Below the pieces are notes generated by a model. It worked only from the letters and a program-made list of their open reading frames with translations. It was not told where the DNA came from and ran no database searches. Positions 8,822 to 17,507 of a stretch of DNA of 34,827 bases are shown in pieces. Position numbers and translations under genes: made by a program. This stretch comes from Sphingorhabdus sp. (GTDB taxonomy: Bacteria > Pseudomonadota > Alphaproteobacteria > Sphingomonadales > Sphingomonadaceae), in the NCBI GenBank assembly GCA_015478735.1, contig JADMKQ010000039.1, positions 6,255 through 41,081 on the forward strand, written 5' to 3'. Position 1 is the first letter of the stretch. Each line of letters starts with the position of its first letter.

Positions 8822-9959
8822 CTGTATTCTCCTTCAGAAAAGGGAGAGGGTTTATCGCCGCTCCATTTAACCGCACTTCAAAATGAAGATGCGTGCCGGT
8901 TGAACGGCCCGTGCTTCCCATTGCCCCCACTTGTATGCCCCTCTTTACTTTTTGACCAGCTTTGACCTGAATCCCGGAAAGATGAGCATAACGCGTCATC
9001 AGTCCGTTACCATGGGTAATTTCCACGGTTTTGCCATAACCGGATTTCCATCCAGCATGGGTAATAGTGCCGCGCGCGGCCGACAATACCGGCTGCCCGC
9101 TGCGCCCTTTGAAATCAATGCCGCTATGCATCGCGCCGCTGCCGTTGAAAGGATCTCTGCGATAGCCGAAACTGCTCGTCATCATGGCCATATCGGGTGT
9201 TCCGGTTGGCATGGCAGACGGAATGGCAAGCAGGATGCGTTCGACATGATCCATCTGCAACAATGCATCGTTCAGCCGTTTCAGCGTCGGGTGCAACTGT
9301 TTCTCACCATCGGTAAACAGCGGAATATAGGGACCACCAGCGGCTTTGCCCGATTGGGGGGAGAGAATCGAAGGGTTAAGCCCGAAATCGCGAATCGCTG
9401 CTTCGGCGCGGGCAGTGCGGGCAAGGGCAGCGCGGGTCAGTTTGTCGGCAAAGCTGATCTGGCGCGATTCAAGCTGGGCCAGAATAGCAGCTTCCGGAAC
9501 CGCAGCGCTGAGCTTTTTGGCATCGAGCGAAATCTTGCTGCCGGTTTCGGAAAGGGGAGCAGCGCCTTTGATAAGCTCTCCGCCGTTCAGGCCTTCTTCG
9601 CCGATAAACTGCTGGGTAATCTGTTCCATCGCTTCCTGCCGCCGGATCAGATCTTTGGCGAGGCCGTCAATCGAATCCTTGTAAGCGGCAATCTCGCTCT
9701 GGCCGCTATTTACTTCGGCTTCCTTCTTGGCAAGCGCCATCCGTTCGCCGGACGCGGTCAAGGTGCTGACGGTCATCACCAGTGTCGCCAACAGCCAGAT
9801 CGCAATCACAGCGCCGACAGCCAGTGCGACGCGTTTTTGCAGCTTGGCCGAAATGGTCAGGAAACGGACCTGTCCATTGGCGCGCATGAAAAACTCGCGG
9901 TCCGTGAACATACGGTCCACGCGCGCGGAAAATCCGCTCTTCAAATTTTGGTTGTGCAT
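8727..9959 (-). CDS. Membrane-anchored LytM/M23 peptidoglycan endopeptidase
   Basis: N-terminal TM segment (VALAVGAVIAIWLLATLVMTV), coiled coil, then HSGIDFKG...YGKTVEITHGNGLMTRYAHLS...GTHLHFEVRLNG with intact HxxxD and HxH zinc ligands. Confidence 0.93.
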   Translation of the reverse strand: MHNQNLKSGFSARVDRMFTDREFFMRANGQVRFLTISAKLQKRVALAVGAVIAIWLLATLVMTVSTLTASGERMALAKKEAEVNSGQSEIAAYKDSIDGLAKDLIRRQEAMEQITQQFIGEEGLNGGELIKGAAPLSETGSKISLDAKKLSAAVPEAAILAQLESRQISFADKLTRAALARTARAEAAIRDFGLNPSILSPQSGKAAGGPYIPLFTDGEKQLHPTLKRLNDALLQMDHVERILLAIPSAMPTGTPDMAMMTSSFGYRRDPFNGSGAMHSGIDFKGRSGQPVLSAARGTITHAGWKSGYGKTVEITHGNGLMTRYAHLSGIQVKAGQKVKRGIQVGAMGSTGRSTGTHLHFEVRLNGAAINPLPFLKENTDVLEVQTLARERTDATTSAQERTGRTGSRRG

Positions 9960-10213
9960 ACCCGAAACTCTAAACTAATCCCCAAAGCGCGGTTAGCAGA
10001 GGGTCGCCGATGGCGCGAATCATCAGGGCCGGACTCGTGACGAATCGAAACAGAGATCAGATGAGTTGCGGGAAAGGATGTAAAATCTACGCATATTAAG
10101 ACGGATTTCCGAGTCGTTTGTGCGATTTGTCACTTTTGATGAAATAGTTTTGTCCATAGGACGCAAAGACTTTTTTGCTTATCGGCTGGCAATAGCCATG
10201 CTAGCAAGCAGGC

Positions 10214-11467
10214 ATGACTGAACATCAAAAACTTGTAACCGACATGGGCCAACGCGCCCGCGCCGCTTTTGCGGTTTTATCCAATGTAACGGACGAACAG
10301 AAAGCCCGCGCCCTTAATGCTGCTGCGGCAAAGCTGCGTTCCGACGAAGCAGAAATCCTTGCCGCCAATGCGGCCGATATGGAAAGGAGCCGCGCCAACG
10401 GGCTCAGTGATGCGATGCTGGACCGGCTGATGATCGACAGCGAACGGCTTGAAGGGATTGCCTCGGCGATTGAACAGGTAGCGGCTTTGCCGGATCCGGT
10501 CGGAGCGGTAATCGACCGGAATGAACGCCCCAATGGTCTTGTCATGGAACGGGTGCGCGTGCCACTTGGCGTGATCGGGATCATCTATGAAAGCCGGCCC
10601 AATGTCACGGCGGATGCAGCGGCTTTGGGCCTGCGCTCCGGCAATGCGGTCATCCTGCGCGGCGGGTCAGAGGCGATTGAAAGCAACCGCGCGATTCACA
10701 AGGCGATGACAGACGGCATTGTGTCAGAAGGTCTACCTGAAGACGCGATCCAACTGGTGCAGACAACAGACCGCGCCGCAGTCGGAGAGATGCTGAAAGC
10801 GGCTGGCCTCATTGACATCATCATACCGCGCGGCGGAAAGTCACTGGTCGCGCGGGTGCAGCAAGAAGCGCGGGTTCCCGTGCTCGCTCATCTTGACGGG
10901 ATCAACCACACTTATATCGACAAGACAGCGGATCAGGAAAAAGCGGTCGCCATCGCAGTCAATGCCAAGATGCGGCGCACCGGGGTTTGCGGAGCGATGG
11001 AAACATTGCTGATCGATCAGGATTACCCGGCACCTGCCGCGCTGCTCGGCGCATTGCTGGATGCCGGATGCGAAGTGCGCGGCGACGATGCTGTCATGGA
11101 ACTGGATTCGCGGACGGTTTCGGCTGACAGTCAGGACTGGGATACCGAATATCTCGCTCCGATCGTTTCGGTACGAATGGTTGGCGGACTGGATGATGCA
11201 CTGGATCATATTGCCGAGCACAGCTCACATCATACCGATGTCGTGGTGGCGGAAGATGAAGCAGTCGCCAACCGCTTCATCCGGAGCGCGGACAGTGCGA
11301 TCGTGATGTGGAATGCGTCCAGCCAGTTTGCCGACGGCGGTGAATTCGGCCTTGGCGCAGAGATCGGCATATCTACGGGCCGCCTTCATGCCCGTGGGCC
11401 GGTCGCGCTGGAAGGGCTGACCACCTATAAATGGGTGGTGCGCGGAACCGGTCAGGTCCGGCCTTGA
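10214..11467 (+). CDS. proA: Glutamate-5-semialdehyde dehydrogenase (gamma-glutamyl phosphate reductase)
   Basis: RVPLGVIGIIYESRPNVTADAAALGLRSGNAVILRGGSEAI; IIPRGGKSLV; MRRTGVCGAMETLLID; EFGLGAEIGISTGRLHARGPVALEGLTTYKWVVRGTGQVRP. Confidence 0.98.
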   Translation: MTEHQKLVTDMGQRARAAFAVLSNVTDEQKARALNAAAAKLRSDEAEILAANAADMERSRANGLSDAMLDRLMIDSERLEGIASAIEQVAALPDPVGAVIDRNERPNGLVMERVRVPLGVIGIIYESRPNVTADAAALGLRSGNAVILRGGSEAIESNRAIHKAMTDGIVSEGLPEDAIQLVQTTDRAAVGEMLKAAGLIDIIIPRGGKSLVARVQQEARVPVLAHLDGINHTYIDKTADQEKAVAIAVNAKMRRTGVCGAMETLLIDQDYPAPAALLGALLDAGCEVRGDDAVMELDSRTVSADSQDWDTEYLAPIVSVRMVGGLDDALDHIAEHSSHHTDVVVAEDEAVANRFIRSADSAIVMWNASSQFADGGEFGLGAEIGISTGRLHARGPVALEGLTTYKWVVRGTGQVRP

Positions 11468-11477
11468 GCATCAGTTA

Positions 11478-11960
11478 GTGAGGACGACAGGCCTTCTTGG
11501 CGGGTCGTTCAATCCCGCGCACGGCGCACATCGTTCGATCAGTCTGTTTGCCATACAGGAACTGGCGCTCGACGAGATGTGGTGGCTGGTGTCACCGGGA
11601 AACCCGCTAAAGGCACAGGCCAGTGACATGGCCCCGCTTTCCGCGCGGTTGGCTTCAGCGCAGAAAATGGCACGACGTAGCGCGATCAAGGCAACGGCTA
11701 TCGAACAGACTCTGGGCACGCGATATACTTATGATACGCTGTGTGCGCTCATCCGGCGCTATCCGAAACGACAATTTATCTGGATCATGGGAGCGGATAA
11801 TCTGGCGCAATTCCACCGTTGGAAGGATTGGCGGAAAATTGCACGTTTATTGCCGATTGCAGTTATCGCGCGTCCCGGCTATGATGACGATGCTTTTGCG
11901 GCACCCGCAATGGCATGGCTCCGGCGCTCCGTCCGGCCTGCGAGCCAGCGGATGAACTAG
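11478..11960 (+). CDS. nadD: Nicotinate-nucleotide adenylyltransferase, N-terminal part ending at an in-frame TAG
   Basis: GTG start; TGLLGGSFNPAHGAHRSIS (GGSFNPxHxGH-type motif), DEMWWLVSPGNPLK, RYTYDTLCALI, FIWIMGADNLAQFHRWKDW. Stops at TAG 11958-11960 before the expected C-terminus. Confidence 0.9.
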   Translation: MRTTGLLGGSFNPAHGAHRSISLFAIQELALDEMWWLVSPGNPLKAQASDMAPLSARLASAQKMARRSAIKATAIEQTLGTRYTYDTLCALIRRYPKRQFIWIMGADNLAQFHRWKDWRKIARLLPIAVIARPGYDDDAFAAPAMAWLRRSVRPASQRMN

Positions 11961-12119
11961 ACTAACTGGAGTACGCCAGCGCTGACATTCTTGCGCTATC
12001 GTCCCGACCCCCGCTCAGCCACCGCGATCCGGATGGCCCGGCCCCATTGGCACAAACAATATGCAGATCGCTGTGTCCGCGACACCGTGACGCATAAATT
12101 GGTTTGCCAGACATATTGA
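11961..12119 (+). pseudogene. nadD: In-frame continuation of nadD after the amber codon (C-terminal segment)
   Basis: Same frame after the TAG: TNWSTPALTFLRYRPDPRSATAIRMARPHWHKQYADRCVRDTVTHKLVCQTY* (TGA 12117-12119). RSATAIR fits the NadD (I/V)SxTxxR motif. Confidence 0.8.
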
Positions 12120-12130
12120 TAGGATTTGAA

Positions 12131-12556
12131 TTGACGAAACCGAAAAGCAAAGTGCTGAAATCCGCTACTTCCAAGGAAGGAAAAGCCGAATCAGAGGCTC
12201 TTTATGCTCTCGTGATGAAATCGCTCGACGATGATCAGGCACAGAATATTGTTTCCATCCCGCTGGAAGGGAAAAGCAATATCGCCGATTATATGGTCAT
12301 CGCCGAAGGGCGTTCGACCCGTCAGGTCGCATCTATGGCGCAGAAAATGGCTGAGCATATCAAGCAAGCCGGCGGCGAGGCGCGAATCGAAGGACTCGCC
12401 AATGCCGACTGGGTATTGATTGATGCAGGCGATGTGATTGTTCACATTTTCCGTCCCGAAGTACGCAGCTTTTACAATCTGGAACGCATGTGGGCTGTGG
12501 GAGAGGAAGAAGAAGCAGAAGCAGAGGCTTCCGAAGCAGAGGCTTCCGAAGCCTGA
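12131..12556 (+). CDS. rsfS: Ribosomal silencing factor RsfS
   Basis: AQNIVSIPLEGKSNIADYMVIAEGRSTRQVASMAQKMAEHIK...EGLANADWVLIDAGDVIVHIFRPEVRSFYNLERMW. ORF opens with TTG at 12104; TTG 12131 preceded by AGGA (12121-12124) looks likelier. Confidence 0.93.
   Translation: MTKPKSKVLKSATSKEGKAESEALYALVMKSLDDDQAQNIVSIPLEGKSNIADYMVIAEGRSTRQVASMAQKMAEHIKQAGGEARIEGLANADWVLIDAGDVIVHIFRPEVRSFYNLERMWAVGEEEEAEAEASEAEASEA
12521..12550 (+). repeat. Two tandem copies of the 15-bp unit GCAGAGGCTTCCGAA inside the rsfS 3' end
   Basis: 12521-12535 and 12536-12550 are identical; encode (AEASE)x2. Confidence 0.85.
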
Positions 12557-12574
12557 TCCGGCGGTTTATCGTTC

Positions 12575-12997
12575 ATGAGGCTCCATATTGTCGCTCGCGG
12601 GAAAATCGGCCGCAGCCCCGAACAGGAGCTGGTTGACCGGTATATCAAGCGGATCAACTGGGATGTGAAGCTGAGCGAACTGCCTGAACAGGGCGGGAAA
12701 ACACCGAAAATAAGCGACCAGACAAAAATCATCGCGCTTGATGAGACCGGGGAAAACTGGAGCAGCAAGGCCTTTGCCGATATTTTAAGCAACTGGCGCG
12801 ATAGCGGCGTTCGCGAAGCTCGTTTTTTAATCGGGGCCGCCGATGGCCTGACCAGCGAAGAGCGGGGCAGCGCGGACCATTTCTTTTCATTCGGAAAAGC
12901 CACCTGGCCGCATTTAATGGCCCGGGCAATGCTGGCCGAACAACTGTTCCGGGCGACTGCCATTATCGCAAACCACCCTTATCACCGTGAAGGCTAG
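12575..12997 (+). CDS. rlmH: 23S rRNA (pseudouridine1915-N3)-methyltransferase RlmH
   Basis: MRLHIVARGKIGRSPEQELVDRYIKRI; IALDETGENWSSKAFA; FLIGAADGLTSEE; WPHLMARAMLAEQLFRATAIIANHPYHREG (SPOUT signature). Confidence 0.97.
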   Translation: MRLHIVARGKIGRSPEQELVDRYIKRINWDVKLSELPEQGGKTPKISDQTKIIALDETGENWSSKAFADILSNWRDSGVREARFLIGAADGLTSEERGSADHFFSFGKATWPHLMARAMLAEQLFRATAIIANHPYHREG

Positions 12998-13000
12998 GGC

Positions 13001-14200
13001 GTGATCCGCTGGCTATTCATCATACCCGTTCTTCTGGTGACAGGTGTGTTTTTCGCTGCCTCCCTGCCAGCACAAAGCAGCGACCCGTTGCTGGCCGACG
13101 AACAGCAGGCTTTGATTTCCGCGCGCGAGCAATCGGAAAGGGCGCAGCAGCGCAGCATTGCCCTTCGCTATCAGGCAGAGGCCGCAACCAATGACGCTGA
13201 CAAAGCCCGCATAGAAACCGCTGCCATGGCGGCGCGCATAGAAGCGGCAGAGGCCGACATCCGTGCAGCACGGGCACGCATAGCGATTGTAGCCCGACTG
13301 CAGGACAGTCAACGCGCGCGGCTGGCCGAAAAGCAAAGGCCGGTGGTGCGCCTGACCGCCGCTTTGCAGATGATGACGCGTAAGCCGACGGCCCTTGCCA
13401 TAGTCGAACCACGCTCGTTGGATGAGCTTATCTATATCCGCTCGATCATGTCCACGGTCCTACCCGAAATTGAACGTCGCACAGCCAATCTACGCAGCGA
13501 AGTTAACGAAGGTGAAAAGCTGCGTGTCCAGTCGGCGCGGGCAGTAGCTTCTCTTGATGAAAGCCAGCAGCGTTTGACACAGCGGCGGAAACAGCTTGCT
13601 TATCTGCAATCCGGTGGGACGTCCGGCTTGCAATTCCCCACGACTTTGGGACAGGATCGTGCCCTGGCACTGGGCGAAGAAGCGCGTGATTTGCTCGACC
13701 TGATGGGCCAGATCCGCGAAAGCGGCGCGGTTCGCGAATCGCTGGCGGCGCTGGATGGTCCGATGCTACGTCCGAATCCGGACAATATGAATCAAAACGG
13801 AGTTCAGGCGGCTCGCTTCCCCGCGCGGCGCAACATCGCCACGGCCTATCTTTTGCCTGTGACGGGTGAGCTTGTTACCGGCCTGGGTGAGCGGTCGGAC
13901 AGCGGCTATCGCTCTCGTGGATTAACCATCACCGCCGAACCGAACGCACAAATTGTCGCGCCAGCCGAGGGCCGGATTGTCTTTGCCGGTCCTTATAATG
14001 GTTATGATAATATCCTGATTATCGAACATGATGCGGACTGGACCAGCCTGATTACCAATATGGCAGCGATCAATGTAGCGGTCGGCGATATTGTGAAGCA
14101 GGGCGCACCCATTGGCCGTTCAGCGGACCGCAACACCGATATCACGGTCGAGCTGCGGCGTCATGGCCGTCCGATTGATATTGCTGCGCTGATTTATTGA
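13001..14200 (+). CDS. EnvC-like murein hydrolase activator (coiled coil plus degenerate LytM domain)
   Basis: Signal peptide, long coiled coil, C-terminal LytM-like fold (LPVTGELVTGLGERSDSGYRSRGLTITAEPNAQIVAPAEGRIVFAGPYNGYDNILIIEHD); canonical zinc ligands not apparent. Confidence 0.82.
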   Translation: MIRWLFIIPVLLVTGVFFAASLPAQSSDPLLADEQQALISAREQSERAQQRSIALRYQAEAATNDADKARIETAAMAARIEAAEADIRAARARIAIVARLQDSQRARLAEKQRPVVRLTAALQMMTRKPTALAIVEPRSLDELIYIRSIMSTVLPEIERRTANLRSEVNEGEKLRVQSARAVASLDESQQRLTQRRKQLAYLQSGGTSGLQFPTTLGQDRALALGEEARDLLDLMGQIRESGAVRESLAALDGPMLRPNPDNMNQNGVQAARFPARRNIATAYLLPVTGELVTGLGERSDSGYRSRGLTITAEPNAQIVAPAEGRIVFAGPYNGYDNILIIEHDADWTSLITNMAAINVAVGDIVKQGAPIGRSADRNTDITVELRRHGRPIDIAALIY

Positions 14201-14256
14201 TTGGTTGGATTATCGCGGTTTCGCGTTTATATTCGTAACATAGTAAAGTTTACAGG

Positions 14257-15654
14257 ATGCCGATTATGAAAAAGCCTTTCTTGCAAGCCACCGCTCTGGT
14301 GCTGTCCGTTGCGCTCCTGCCTGCGGCTACTTCGGCTCTTTCGGCTGTTGATGCGAGCACCTATCGCGAGATGGAACAGTTTATGAACGTGTTCGACCGG
14401 GTGCGGACGGAATATGTTGACCAGGTGGATGACACGGATCTTATCAAAGGCGCGATAAACGGTATGTTGGCCAGCCTTGACCCGCATAGCAGTTTTCTGG
14501 ATGCCAAGGACTTTGAAAATCTCCGCACACAGACAGACGGCAATTATGGCGGCCTTGGCCTTTCGGTGACGATGGAAGATGGCGCGGTAAAAGTGATTGC
14601 GCCGTTCAAGGATACACCGGCTGATATGGCGGGCGTGAAGGCAGGCGATTATATCACGCATATCAATGGCAAGCTGATCTATGGCGGTTCGCTGGATGAA
14701 GCGGTTGATGAGATGCGGGGCAAACCCGGCTCGCCGATCAGCATAACCATCGTCCGGCCGGGCCGTGACAAACCGTTTGACGTGTCGATGAAACGCGCGA
14801 TCATCGACCTGAAGCCCGTCACCTGGGAAGTGAAAGACAAGATTGGTGTCATCAGCATCAACAGCTTCTCCAGTGACACCGGTGCCGATGTGCAAGCTGC
14901 GGTTCTGGGCATTGACAAGGCGCTGGGCCAAAAACCCCTGGGATATATTCTGGATATGCGGTCCAACCCTGGCGGATTGCTGGATGAAGCAGTGAATGTT
15001 TCCGACGTTTTCCTTACCCACGGAGAAATCGTGTCGCAGCGCGGGCGCGGTAAATCCGACATTGAACGCTATTTTGCTACGAGCGGCGATGCCACAAACG
15101 GCTTGCCGATCATTGTCCTGATTGATGCCGGTTCCGCTTCGGCTTCGGAAATTGTTGCCGGGGCGTTGCAGGATCATCATCGCGGGCTGGTAATGGGTGA
15201 GCGCAGCTTTGGTAAAGGGTCGGTGCAGACCTTGCTGCCTCTGTCCAACGACTCGGCTTTGCGTCTGACCACGGCGCGCTATTATACACCATCGGGCAAG
15301 TCGGTTCAGGAAGGCGGCATCAAGCCGGATATTCTGGTCCCGCAACTATCCGACCCCGATTACAAAACCCGTCCGCGCTTCCGCGAATCCGATCTGCGTA
15401 GGCATCTTATCAATGAAGTGGGTCTGGAAGATGAAGTGCTGGAAGAGGATCTTAAAGATGATCCGCGCTTCAAGGCCACTGCGGAAGAACTGAAAGAACA
15501 GGGTATTGAGGATTTCCAGCTACATTATGCTTTGCAAACCCTTTCGCGGCTTGGGCCAGAAGGTCTTAAGGCTGCCATGAACAAGGCAGCTGAGAAGACA
15601 GCAGCAAAAGCAGTGAAGAAATCGGCCAAACCGGCTACCGCTGCGAAAAACTAG
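14257..15654 (+). CDS. ctpA: S41 family C-terminal processing peptidase
   Basis: Signal peptide, PDZ (GGLGLSVTMEDGAVKVIAPFKDTPADMAGVKAGDYITHINGK), LDMRSNPGGLL, DAGSASASEIVAGALQDHHRGLVMGERSFGKGSVQT. Confidence 0.95.
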   Translation: MPIMKKPFLQATALVLSVALLPAATSALSAVDASTYREMEQFMNVFDRVRTEYVDQVDDTDLIKGAINGMLASLDPHSSFLDAKDFENLRTQTDGNYGGLGLSVTMEDGAVKVIAPFKDTPADMAGVKAGDYITHINGKLIYGGSLDEAVDEMRGKPGSPISITIVRPGRDKPFDVSMKRAIIDLKPVTWEVKDKIGVISINSFSSDTGADVQAAVLGIDKALGQKPLGYILDMRSNPGGLLDEAVNVSDVFLTHGEIVSQRGRGKSDIERYFATSGDATNGLPIIVLIDAGSASASEIVAGALQDHHRGLVMGERSFGKGSVQTLLPLSNDSALRLTTARYYTPSGKSVQEGGIKPDILVPQLSDPDYKTRPRFRESDLRRHLINEVGLEDEVLEEDLKDDPRFKATAEELKEQGIEDFQLHYALQTLSRLGPEGLKAAMNKAAEKTAAKAVKKSAKPATAAKN

Positions 15655-15667
15655 GAGCTTTCCCGAT

Positions 15668-16153
15668 ATGGCTCCTTCTTACGCGGCACTTCGGCTGTCC
15701 ATTGCTATCCCGTCGGCGCTGATTGGCGGCGCGTTGATTAGCCAATATGTGTTTGGCCTTTATCCGTGCGAAATGTGCATGTGGCAGCGCTGGCCGCATT
15801 ATGGCGCTATTTTCCTCGGAGTAGCAGCCACGGCACTGCACCCGCGGCCTTTGTCGAAATATCTGGTCTTAGCCGCTGCACTGGCGATATTGACAAGCGG
15901 TTTGATCGGCGGTTTTCATGCCGGTGTAGAATATGGCTGGTGGGAAGGGATAACATCCTGCGCGTCTAATATTGCGGCGGGGGACGATTTGCTCGGCTCG
16001 ATCATGAACGCGCCGCTGGTGCGCTGTGACGTCGCGCCGTGGTCACTTTTCGGCATATCGCTGGCCGGGTATAATTTTCTCTTGTCAGTTGGCGGAGCGA
16101 TGATCATCTTAGGTTTATTGGCCGTGGGCCGAAAGGATGCGAAAAATGGCTGA
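15668..16153 (+). CDS. DsbB-like disulfide bond formation protein
   Basis: Four predicted TM segments; CEMCMWQRWPH CxxC motif after TM2 and a second cysteine pair (TSCASN... / VRCDVAPW). Confidence 0.88.
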   Translation: MAPSYAALRLSIAIPSALIGGALISQYVFGLYPCEMCMWQRWPHYGAIFLGVAATALHPRPLSKYLVLAAALAILTSGLIGGFHAGVEYGWWEGITSCASNIAAGDDLLGSIMNAPLVRCDVAPWSLFGISLAGYNFLLSVGGAMIILGLLAVGRKDAKNG

Positions 16154-16697
16154 TAGCCAGAGCAAAGCTACCCTGGGTAACGTAAAGCCGGATATCGGTT
16201 CGATGATCCGTGTCAATCAGGCCGGTGAATATGGCGCCGCGCAAATCTACAAGGGCCAGCTTGCCGTCATGGGTGAAGATGCGCCCGATAGCAGCGCGAT
16301 CCACCGCATGGCGGAGCAGGAGCAGCGGCATCTGGATGCGTTTGACCGCATGATTGTCGAGCGCAATGTCCGTCCTACGGCACTGCAACCTTTTTGGAGA
16401 GTGGCTGGCTATGCGCTGGGCGCTGGCACAGCAATCATGGGGCCGCGCGCGGCTATGGCCTGCACCGCGGCTGTCGAGACAGAAATTGACCTGCATTATC
16501 AAGAGCAGATGGAACAGCTTGCAGATGCAGGCGAACCCGAATTGCTTGGCAAGATTACCGAGTTTCGGGAAGAAGAGCTGGAACATAAGCAGACAGCGAT
16601 TGACTCCGGCGCAGAAGAGACGTTTGGCTATCCGGTGTTGAGCGGGGTCATAAGGCTGGGCTGTAAGCTGGCAATAGGACTTTCAAAACGGATTTAG
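16146..16697 (+). CDS. coq7: Demethoxyubiquinone hydroxylase (COQ7 family)
   Basis: SMIRVNQAGEYGAAQIYKGQLAVMG; EQEQRHLDAFD; EEELEHKQTAID di-iron ligands. ORF opens at 16137; MADSQSK at 16146 is the likely start, overlapping the dsbB-like gene by 8 nt. Confidence 0.95.
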   Translation: MADSQSKATLGNVKPDIGSMIRVNQAGEYGAAQIYKGQLAVMGEDAPDSSAIHRMAEQEQRHLDAFDRMIVERNVRPTALQPFWRVAGYALGAGTAIMGPRAAMACTAAVETEIDLHYQEQMEQLADAGEPELLGKITEFREEELEHKQTAIDSGAEETFGYPVLSGVIRLGCKLAIGLSKRI

Positions 16698-16724
16698 CCC
16701 CTGGGTTACATGGTTCAGCCCGTG

Positions 16725-16745
16725 CCGCCGGGGCTTCAGCGGCGG
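16725..16745 (+). terminator. Possible hairpin terminator downstream of coq7
   Basis: CCGCCG (16725-16730), 9-nt loop, CGGCGG (16740-16745); weak T content downstream. Confidence 0.3.
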
Positions 16746-16774
16746 TTCATTCGGGTTATGGCAAAGGATAATAT

Positions 16775-17449
16775 ATGAAAAAGACAGCTTTTCTTTCCAC
16801 AGGTTTGCTTTTCGCAAGTGCTATGCTGGCCAGCCCCGCGCTTGCGCAGGATGAACCCGGTGACCGGGTCAACCAGCTGATCGTCTATGGCGATGATCCT
16901 TGCCCGCAAAGCGCGGAAGGGGAAATTGTTGTCTGTGCGCGAAAGGACGAGTCCGAACGTTATCGCATCCCCGAAACACTCCGCGGAGCCGAACTTGGCG
17001 ATGCCAAGAACCAGGCATGGTCTGAACGCGTCCGGTCTTATGAATATGTCGGCAAAAACGGAACCCAAAGCTGTTCGCCGGTTGGCGCTGGCGGCTTTAC
17101 CGGCTGTACGCAGCAACTGTTGACCCAGGCTTATGCCGAACGGGGCCAGGACGATACAGTCAACTGGGGACAGTTGATCGAGGAAGAGCGTCAGAAACGG
17201 CTTTCGAGCATCGACGAACAGGCCGAAGAGGTGGAAGAGCGTCTCCGCGAAATCGAAGCCCAGCGTGAAGCTCGCGAAGTCGGTGCAGCGGAAGCGCGCG
17301 CTCGTCTGGAAGCGCAGGATGCAGAAGCCGCTGCAGACGCAAAGGCAAAGGAACGGGCCGGTAATGCACTAGCCGTTCCGCCGGGCGCTGATGAACGCGC
17401 ACCCGAAACAGACGCAGAAGAGGCTCCCGAAGATTCCGGCGACGAATGA
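16775..17449 (+). CDS. Exported conserved hypothetical protein with acidic coiled-coil C-terminus
   Basis: Signal peptide MKKTAFLSTGLLFASAMLASPALAQ; CPQSAEGEIVVCARKDESERYRIPETLRG and CSPVGAGGFTGCTQQL cysteine motifs; Glu/Ala-rich tail. Confidence 0.85.
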   Translation: MKKTAFLSTGLLFASAMLASPALAQDEPGDRVNQLIVYGDDPCPQSAEGEIVVCARKDESERYRIPETLRGAELGDAKNQAWSERVRSYEYVGKNGTQSCSPVGAGGFTGCTQQLLTQAYAERGQDDTVNWGQLIEEERQKRLSSIDEQAEEVEERLREIEAQREAREVGAAEARARLEAQDAEAAADAKAKERAGNALAVPPGADERAPETDAEEAPEDSGDE

Positions 17450-17453
17450 TCCC

Positions 17454-17491
17454 TACCGCCGCTTGATATAGAGAATTATCAGGCGGCAGTA
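17454..17491. terminator. Candidate bidirectional terminator between convergent genes
   Basis: TACCGCCGCTTGATA (17454-17468) and TATCAGGCGGCAGTA (17477-17491) form a 15-position stem (13 WC, one GU, one mismatch) with an 8-nt loop. Confidence 0.55.
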
Positions 17492-17507
17492 ATCTCGTTT
17501 GACGGGT

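Noticed and set aside
8931-10040. 369-aa plus-strand ORF opposite the M23 peptidase
   Set aside because: Antisense to a clear TM + coiled coil + LytM protein.
11962-12174. 70-aa minus-strand ORF between nadD and rsfS
   Set aside because: Overlaps the in-frame nadD C-terminal remnant on the opposite strand, which has the better-supported coding signal.
14227-15345. 372-aa minus-strand ORF opposite ctpA
   Set aside because: Antisense shadow ORF; the S41 protease motifs on the plus strand are decisive.
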